DNA from: Malus domestica
Taxonomy: Eukaryota > Streptophyta > Magnoliopsida > Rosales > Rosaceae
Length of the DNA: 64,000 nt
Assembly (NCBI RefSeq): GCF_042453785.1
Contig: NC_091667.1
Location: 32,976,001 to 33,040,000 of the forward strand
Reading direction: 5' to 3'
Numbering within the stretch: position 1 is the first letter of the stretch; each line of letters opens with the position of its first letter. The notes below the pieces were generated by a model. The model saw only the letters and a program-made list of their open reading frames with translations, did not search any database and was not told the DNA's origin. Made by a program: the position numbers and the translations under genes. Below, piece after piece: positions 56,791 through 64,000 of the stretch.

Positions 56791-57815
56791 CAGAGATCCG
56801 TAGTGAAGGTTTGACACATGTACAACACCTTCCAAACATCATTGGCATCCACGACGGCTACACGCCATATCAGAGCTCCGTTTTGCCTGGGTCCCTCGCT
56901 GCCCCAACCCCCCAATTTCTAGGTAATCAAAATTCAAACCCAATTTTTGATCCAGAATTAAATTTCAAATTCTGGGAAATTTTATCTGAAAAAGAAATAA
57001 TTTTCGGGGGTTTTAGGTACACTCTGCTGATAAACACATGGATACGAAGCTTGGTTTTGAAGTAATCAATCGGTCACTATGCCACGTGCAGTGGCTTTGT
57101 TGAATTGGCATGGCCTGACGGCTAGTGCACAAACTGTGAAGATACTGCTATGTCAATTCCTGTTGCTAACTTGCTAATGCCACCGGTGCTCCTCCAATTT
57201 GTGTGAAAAGTACTTTGCATTTCCTTTTATCTCAACATTTCTATATCTGAATTTGTGTACATGACTATATTAGTCTAGATTAGATTGCTTTTTTTGCGTT
57301 AGTGGGGTATAATGACGGGTTTTTCAATCTAGTCGTATGTATCATCAGCACAATCTGCATTCATCAGTAGCTTCGGTAGTTATAAAATTTTGAACACCTT
57401 TTCCTGTGAAGGAAATCAAAGAGAAATGAAGCCTTTCTCGCTGAGTGAAACCATGGTATTCAATACAGCAAACAAGACCTGCTACACAGCCTTTCTAGCT
57501 TGTTGGTTTTCTCCAGTTATTGGTAGAGGACATTTGTTAACAAAGCTTGACCGACTCTCCTTGACTCATCCCCAAATACTCAAAGTCCCCTCAGCGACCA
57601 ATGTCTGTCTCTCACAGTCACTCACAATTCCACCGAATGAATAAGTTGCCACGACTCAATCCACTGCAAGCACACCTCAACACCACAAACCCACCCTCAC
57701 CAAGAACTCCAAAGTTTCACTTTTACTTTTTTGGAATTGAAGTGCAGGTCACTTCTTTGGAGTTGTTCTTTTATCTATTATTGTTTTGAAATGAATGAAG
57801 AGAGGAGGTTGATGG
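56791..57815 (+). repeat. Dispersed module, copy 2
   Basis: Counterpart of 23190-24115, including GTACACTCTGCTGATAAACA, ATTTGTTAACAAAGCTTGAC, CAGCGACCAATGTCTGTCTC and the right end AATGAATGAAGAGAGGAGG. Between shared parts it contains an extra segment near 57390-57520 (CATGGTATTCAATACAGCAA) that recurs in altered form at about 58680. The right boundary abuts LRR sequence at 57817, whereas copy 1 abuts a subtilase remnant. Confidence 0.6.
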
Positions 57816-57816
57816 T

Positions 57817-58305
57817 GTGTTTTGAACTGCCCTCGTCAATTAATAATCTCACAGGATTGTGTTATTTGGACCTAAAAGATTGCAAGGAATTGAAAAGTCT
57901 TCCAAACAACATTTGTCATCTCAAGTCCCTTACATATGTCAGTCTTTCTGGTTGTACAAAGTTTGAGGTGTTTCCAAGCATTGAAGAAAATATGGAAAGA
58001 TTAAGAGAGCTTCACTTGGATGGAACTTGTATCAGAGAGCTTTCCCCCTCGATAGAACGGCTTCAGGGTCTTGTGATATTAAATCTGAGAGACTGCAAAA
58101 GCCTTGTAGATCTTCCCGACACTCTCTGTAATTTGGAACGCCTTGGAGATCTCAATCTCTGTGGCTGCCCAAATCTTTCTCAATTACATGTCAACTTTGA
58201 TGTTGGGCATGCTGACATCTTTCTCATTAATCACAAGCTCATTGTGTGCTATTTTATCTTCTCCGTCATCATTTTGGTCGCCTCCCTTGGGGTAATAAAA
58301 TTCTA
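57817..58305 (+). pseudogene. TNL LRR C-terminal remnant b, ending in a hydrophobic segment
   Basis: An open frame reads ELPSSINNLTGLCYLDLKDC, KELKSLPNNICHLKSLTYVS, FEVFPSIEENMERLRELHLD, GTCIRELSPSIERLQGLVIL, RDCKSLVDLPDTLCNLERLG, then FDVGHADIFLINHKLIV and a strongly hydrophobic tail (CYFIFSVIILVASLGVIKF) before TAG. The LRRs are the non-repeated C-terminal type of TNLs. The tail looks like a membrane helix but may simply be intron or junk read-through. It has no start or NB domain of its own. Confidence 0.65.
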
Positions 58306-58640
58306 GGTAATCAAAATTCAAACCCAATTTTTGATTCGGAATTATATTTCGAAATTTGGGAAATTTTATTATCTGAACAAAGAAACAATTTTCAGGGGTT
58401 TTGGTTGCATCCCTCCAGGCTCAGCTATAATATTCTCTCATCGATGTGACTATGTCGCCAGGGAGAGGTATGCATCTCCACATGTGGAATACATTTGATT
58501 TTTTCTTGAGCAGAAACTGTGAAGATATTGATATGCCAATTCCCGCTGCAAACTTGCTAATGCCACCAGTGCTCCTCCAATTTGGGTGAAAGGTATTTTG
58601 CATTTCCTTTAATCTTAACTGCAAATTACAGTGCATGAGC
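58303..58640 (+). repeat. Dispersed module, copy 3 (partial)
   Basis: Shares TAGGTAATCAAAATTCAAAC, the GGGAGAGGTATGCATCTC region and the ATGCCACCAGTGCTCCTCCA stretch with copies 1 and 2. It lacks the middle part. Confidence 0.55.
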
Positions 58641-58770
58641 CCTGTGAATTTGTGTAAATGAAGTCTTTCTTGCCAAGTGAAATCACGGTATTCAATACAA
58701 CGAACAAGAGCTGCTATACAGCATTTTAAGTTTTACAGAGCATTGCATGGTTGACATCCATCTCCCCCTA

Positions 58771-61700
58771 ACAAATACAATCGAAAAGGATCCTGATGCA
58801 GTGTCAAAGTTTCGAATTACTGTGCTGTTGAGGGCCAAGTTGAGGAGAATGGGATTGAATCCTTGTTTGCTGTTCAGGCCATGACATTTGATACCATTTT
58901 GGAGGTTTGTATTTGGTTGGTCGGGCTCGAACTGGACAGGCAAATTTGATTTACTCAAGAAGCGCAAATTTTTACTCTGACATCCCAAATTGTTACCAAA
59001 AAGCACAAAATTTTACTCATTGTTTTGTGGTGTGTTGAATTGGATTGGAATATTTAGCTTATTGATGTGATTCTTGTTCAGGTTTCTGAATTGTATGCTT
59101 ATTTGTTTTGCAATATTTCAGGGTAAACTCTAGCTTTTGTGTTGCCCGTTTTGGAGTCCGTAACAAATGGGCCTGCAAAAGCATTTAGAAAGACTGGTTA
59201 TGGTAGGCCTCCAACTGTTATCGTGCTTTTACCCACCAGGGAACTTGCCAAACAGGTAATTTTTATTTACCCTGGAGTCTGAATGATATGCTTGCAATGG
59301 TTTGGCTTGTAGAGTACCCTTGACAATTTTTGGTTCATTCAGGTTTTCACCGATTTTGAAGCTTATGGCGGTGCTGTGGGGCTAGCAGCATGTTGTGTAT
59401 ACGGTGGATCTCCCTACAGGTCTCAAGAAAGTAAGCTAAGGAGAGGGGTGGATATTGTTGTTGGAACGCCTGGCCGTATAAAGGCATTGACTATTTCTCA
59501 TTGTAGCTGAGTTCTTGTGTCAGTTCGGTACTATGCAATATACTTATGAAGCTAAATTAAATTTGTGGGAATATGTAGGATCATATAGAGAGGTCGCACT
59601 TGGTGCGATGGCAAGTGCCTTCGCCCATGAGCGGTAGGTCTCGGGTTCGAGACTTGGGAGCAGCCTCTCCATAAATGGGGGTAAGGCTAGCCGACATTCA
59701 CCTCTCCCAGACCCTGCGTAAAGCGGGAGCCTTGTGTACTGGGTACGACCTTTATGTAGGATCATATAGAGAGGGGGAATATCGACTTGAGTACCTTGAA
59801 AGTTAGGATTCTTGACGAAGCTGATGAAATGCTGAGGATGGGGTTTGTTGATGATGTTGAACTCATTCTAGGTATGTCTTTTGGGTAATCCCAACATCTG
59901 TTTTCCATACCATATTTGCCTATTTGCATTACTGCTGCATATCTTCTATAAAGTATTTTGTATCCATGTTTCTGGTTAGTAGTGTCCATTGAAACCTTTG
60001 TTAATAATGTCCATCTGAAGCTTGGAATCATTTTATCTTTGTGTTTTCATTGAATTCTCTTGCTATTTGACTCCTGTCAAACCAATGTTATTCTTACATT
60101 ACGCTGTCAAGGTATCTTTGGTTGACAGGGCTATCTGGAGTTTTAAATTTTGTACAATGTTACTTTAATTTTGCAAAATTTCTGTCTATGTTACATTTTT
60201 GAAGTGTTATGTTGTGTGTACTGTACAACCTCTCTTTAACTTCTATTCTTTGGATTTTCAGGCAAGGTGAAGGATTTAAGTAAATTTCAAACGCTTCTCT
60301 TCAGTGCAACCTTGCTGAGTTGGGTGAAAGGCGTAAGTATCTTTAACTAAGATCTTGGATTTGGATGTTCTTCTGTTCTTCTGAATTCAGTTAAACATAA
60401 ATGGACATGTTGCAATGTTTGACCTTTCCTTCTATTCTTGACAAATGAATGAAATTTTCTTTTTCTTTTTCCCAGATTTCTTCTAGGTTTCTCAAACCAG
60501 ATAAGAAAACTGTAGATCTGGTTGGTAATGAAAAAATGAAGGCCAGCACCAATGTTAGCGTATTGTTCTTCCTTGCTCCAGTCCAGCAAGATCGCAACTT
60601 ATTCCTGATATCATATGTTGTTATATAGCAGGTTGGTCGTTTTCTAGTCAACAATTACCATATGCTTTGTATTTATAGTTTCGGGTATAATTTATATGGA
60701 AATCATTTTTCATGTACTTGATATGTTTGTTTCTGACTCAGTGGAGGCTACACTTTCATTTTCACTGAGGCAAAGGAAGCTGCTTCTGGACTTGCCGAGG
60801 CGTTGCCTGGAGCCCGAGCTTTGCACGGGGGCATACAGGAGGGCCAACGTGAGGTAAGTTGTTTGACTGTGCACTTTTTTCCCCTATTTTGTACAACTTA
60901 ACCCCCTGTTTTGTACAACTTTACTACAATATGTTATTTCAGGCTCTTTTCCTTTCATAGTGATATTTCTTTTTTAAAAAAGCTGGATTTTTTTGTTTTT
61001 CTAATGGCAGAATTCGTTGTTTCCCTTCCTGTGTTCTTGTATTGTCAGGTCACACTTGCCGGTTTCAGGTCTGGCAAGTATATGACTTTAGTAGCCACAA
61101 ATGTGGCAGCACGTGGACTGGATACCAATGATGTTCAATTAATTATCCAGGTTTGTCAGTGTGCATATTTGGAAGCTTTGTAATATTTGTCAATCTATAT
61201 ACTGATTTTATTGTTTATGGTTCAGTGTGAACCTCCACTTGATGTAGAAGACTATATCCATCGGTCTGGACGCACAGGGAGAGCAGGTTAATCGTGAATA
61301 ATGTGGCATTTCTTGTTTATTCGTATTTTATTATTTAATGTCTTTGATGTTATGTGGTACTTAGAGGTGTGTCCATATTTTCAGGCTATTCGGGAGTTGC
61401 TTTCATGCTTTATGATCCCAGAAGGTCAAATTTTTCAAAAATTGAGAGAGTCGGGGGTGAAATTGAACATTTCTGCTCCTTAGCCACTTGATATATCTAA
61501 AGCAGTAGGTTAAGATGCAGCAGAAATGATAACCAAAATTTCTGATAGGTATGCTTGACAGTGCACAGCTTATTACATTTTGATGCAATCAAGTTCTTAT
61601 ATTAATTATCAATACATTTTTCTTTTCAGTGTAATTCCTGCTTTCAAGTCTGTTGCCGAGGAGCTACTTAACACCTCTGGCCTATCTGCAGTAGATCTGC

Positions 61701-62112
61701 TGTCAAAAGCACTTGCTAAAGCTGCTGTGAGATTTTCTTTTCTTCCCTACCTGATGTGCTTTTTAAATTAATTAATGTAAATGTTTGTTTATCAGTTTAT
61801 GAGTTGCTTATTGAATGATGTGCAGGGCTACACCGAGATAAAGAAGAGATCACTTCTGAGCTCAATGGAGAACCATGTCACAGTTCTTCTCGAGGCTGGA
61901 AAGCCCATTTATTCGCCGTCGTAAGCAATTATCACTATTTTCCTTGTGTTCTAAACCATTATGTTCCTTTGTTTTATTTTCACGTAAGGATAGCAATAGC
62001 TAATTATGGGAACAATATCGATTGTGTGTTGGAGTCACCATGAGCTGTTTAAATATAGATATCTGTAATTGTAATGATGTAATTTGTGTTCTTGTTTTAG
62101 AGTTAGCGTTCT
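58771..62112 (+). pseudogene. DEAD-box RNA helicase 7-like pseudogene, copy 2 (3'-truncated)
   Basis: Extends further 5' than copy 1: DPDAVSKFRITVLLRAKL (Q-motif region), TFDTILE, RARTGQ, then [100 protein letters not shown] and GUCT sequence (ENHVTVLLEAGKPIYSPS). The core motifs are better kept than in copy 1. Lesions: a lost base near 58851; a lost base in the Walker A codons at about 59126 (GKT becomes a frameshift); frame changes near 61445-61490; and an Au SINE in the exon at 59594. LINE D replaces the last exons. Same orientation as copy 1, about 56 kb away. Confidence 0.85.
59594..59754 (+). mobile_element. Au-type SINE in helicase copy 2
   Basis: 161 bp, about 95% like the copy at 19524 by eye (GGTGCGATGGCAAGTGCCTT, GGGAGCAGCCTCTCCATAAA, GCGGGAGCCTTGTGTACTGG). 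It is flanked by an exact 20-bp target-site duplication, TGTAGGATCATATAGAGAGG, at 59574-59593 and 59755-59774. Helicase copy 1 lacks it (the uninterrupted site is near 2787), so it inserted after the two copies diverged. Confidence 0.93.
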
Positions 62113-64000
62113 GATTAGTGCGTACGCACCTCAAGTAGGGTTGGATAAGAGTTCGAAGGAGAAATTTTGGGAAGACCTTGGAGACTTGGTGCAAGGAATT
62201 GCTCAGACGGAGAAGTTATTTATAGGAGGAGATTTAAATGGACACGTGGGCAGGGAGACAGGCAACTATGGAGGTTTCCATGGTGGCCATGGTTTTGGGG
62301 AGAGAAACGAGGATGGGGAAGCTATCTTGGATTTTCCAATGGCATATGATCTCTTCTTAGCCAACACCTTCTTTAAGAAGAGAGAAGAACATGTGATCAC
62401 CTACAAGAGTGGGTCGTCAAAAACACAAATAGATTTTCTCCTAATGAGGAAAGGAGATCGTATAACTTGTAAGGATTGCAAAGTTATACCAGGAGAGAGC
62501 GTGGCTAATCAACATCGCTTGTTGGTGATGGATGTACATATCAAAAGAGTGAGACAAAAGAACAAGACTTGGAAGTGCCCAAGGACTAGATGGTGGAATC
62601 TAAAAGAAGAAAAACAAGTCATTTTCAAAGAGAAAGTAATCACCCAGTGTGTGTGGGATAGAGAGAGGGAAGCTAGCCAAATGTGGGATTCCATGGCTAG
62701 TTGTATTCGAAAAGTAGCAAAAGAGGTATTAGGAGAGTCCAAAGGTTTTGCCCCACACCAAAAGGAATCTTGGTGGTGGAATGAGGAGGTACAAACAAAG
62801 GTGAAGGCTAAGAAGGAATGTTGTAAAGCCTTATACAAGGATAGGACCGATGAAAATGGTGAAAGGTATAGAAAAGCGAAGCAAGAAGCGAAGAAAGCTG
62901 TGAGAGAAGCTAAGTTAGCGGCTTATGACGATATGTATAAGCGACTAGATACCAAAGAAGGAGAGTTGGATATCTATAAATTAGCTAGAGCAAGGGAAAA
63001 GAAGACAAAGGACCTAAACCAAGTGAGGTGCATCAAGGATGAGGATGGAAAGGTTCTTGCTACAGAGAACGCGGTTAAAGACAGATGGAAAGGTTATTTT
63101 CATAATCTTTTCAATGAAGGACATGAAAGGAGTGCTTCTTTAGGGGAGTTGAGTAACTCAGAAGAGTGTAGAAACTACTCTTTTTATCGTAGAATCCGGA
63201 AGGAAGAAGTGGTTGTAGCTTTGAAGAAGATGAAGCATAGAAAAGCAGTAGGCCCAGACGATATACCAATCGAAGTGTGGAAAGTTTTGGGAGAGACAGG
63301 TATAACATGGCTCACTGACCTTTTCAATAGGATTTTGAAAACGAAGAAGATGCCAAATGAGTGGCGAACGAGCACTTTGGTGCCTATCTACAAGAATAAG
63401 GGTGACGTACAAAATTGCATGAACTATAGGGGTATTAAGCTAATGAGTCATACAATGAAGCTCTGGGAGAGAGTCATTGAGCATAGATTGAGGCAAGAGA
63501 CACGGGTTTCGGACAACCAATTCGGGTTCATGCCAGGGCGCTCAACCATGGAGGCAATCTATCTCTTACGAAGATTGATGGAAAGATATAGAGATGGGAA
63601 AAAGGATTTACACATGGTCTTTATAGATTTGGAAAAAGCGTATGATAGGGTCCCAAGAGACATTCTTTGGAGGATTTTAGAGAAGAAAGGAGTACGAGTA
63701 GCATATATCCAAGCTATAAAGGATATGTATGAAGGAGCAAAGACTGCCGTAAGAACTCATGAAGGACAAACCGAAAGCTTTCCCATAACTGTAGGATTAC
63801 ATCAAGGCTCATCCTTAAGTCCTTACCTTTTTGCGTTGGTAATGGATGAGTTAACAGGACATATTCAAGATGATATTCCTTGGTGTATGCTTTTCGCAGA
63901 CGATATAGTGTTGATAGATGAAACTCAGGAAGGGGTAAATGCAAAGCTTAACCTTTGGAGAGAAGTGTTGGAATCTAAAGGTCTTCGCCTAAGCCGATCA
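62113..64000 (+). mobile_element. RTE-clade LINE D, 5'-truncated, runs off the window
   Basis: Begins in the endonuclease at [17 protein letters not shown] and continues [109 protein letters not shown] and [10 protein letters not shown]. No stop codon was seen in this frame to the window end; the two TAA of LINE B are CAA here (63411 and 63710). It inserted in an intron of helicase copy 2, beside TTTTAGAGTTAGCGTT. Lacking its 5' end, it cannot be autonomous. Confidence 0.9.

Overview
Plant nuclear DNA from a disease-resistance locus: a cluster of TIR-NBS-LRR (TNL) immune-receptor genes and pseudogenes embedded in transposons. Spliceosomal introns, plant-type TNLs, Au-type SINEs, RTE-clade LINEs with a (TTG)n tail, Mutator-like elements and Copia/Gypsy remnants all point to a dicot. 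From the repeat families I infer a woody Rosaceae of the apple/pear type, but no species can be proven from the sequence.

Layout. 1-2558: RTE LINE A on the minus strand. 2559-5640: broken copy of a DEAD-box RNA helicase 7-like gene. 5836-6069: foldback MITE. 7023-9894: OMA1-like M48 metallopeptidase with three frameshifts. 11.5-17.2 kb: a run of four long-terminal-inverted-repeat elements (Mutator-like). They carry an RNase H fragment, an aspartic-protease fragment, the first exon of ribosomal protein eL39 and an unidentified coding fragment. 17.8-23.2 kb: TNL1, broken by an Au SINE, with an 11-unit array of exact 210-bp LRR repeats. 24.1-24.6 kb: subtilase remnant. 24.8-35.0 kb: pseudo-TNL2, whose intron 1 holds about 8 kb of LINE B, a Gypsy-like remnant with an antisense ORF, and LINE C; its NB exon holds a solo LTR. 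36.0-39.3 kb: a Copia remnant and pseudo-TNL3, cut by a hAT-like element. 39.8-43.9 kb: a ~346-bp tandem array. 44-49 kb: small elements and TNL-type upstream blocks. 49.07-54.54 kb: TNL4, the only TNL with an open frame. 54.8-58.3 kb: WRKY, TM9SF and LRR fragments. 58.8-62.1 kb: second DEAD-box helicase pseudogene (with a second Au SINE). 62.1-64 kb: LINE D.

Main point of interest. The TNL4 frame runs from the LRR array into a heavy-metal-associated (HMA) domain through two GT-AG introns (predicted 1371 aa). A complete group III WRKY domain follows on the same strand. One non-consensus GT-AG splice would join it in frame, giving TIR-NB-LRR-HMA-WRKY (predicted 1549 aa). HMA and WRKY are both known integrated decoys in plant NLRs (RGA5 and Pik-1; RRS1). 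A TM9SF fragment and further LRR sequence follow, so the alternative is a transposon-borne cluster of captured gene fragments that landed in the LRR exon. Transcript data would decide.

Splice sites and homologies were read by eye from conserved motifs and from comparison of paralogues within the window.
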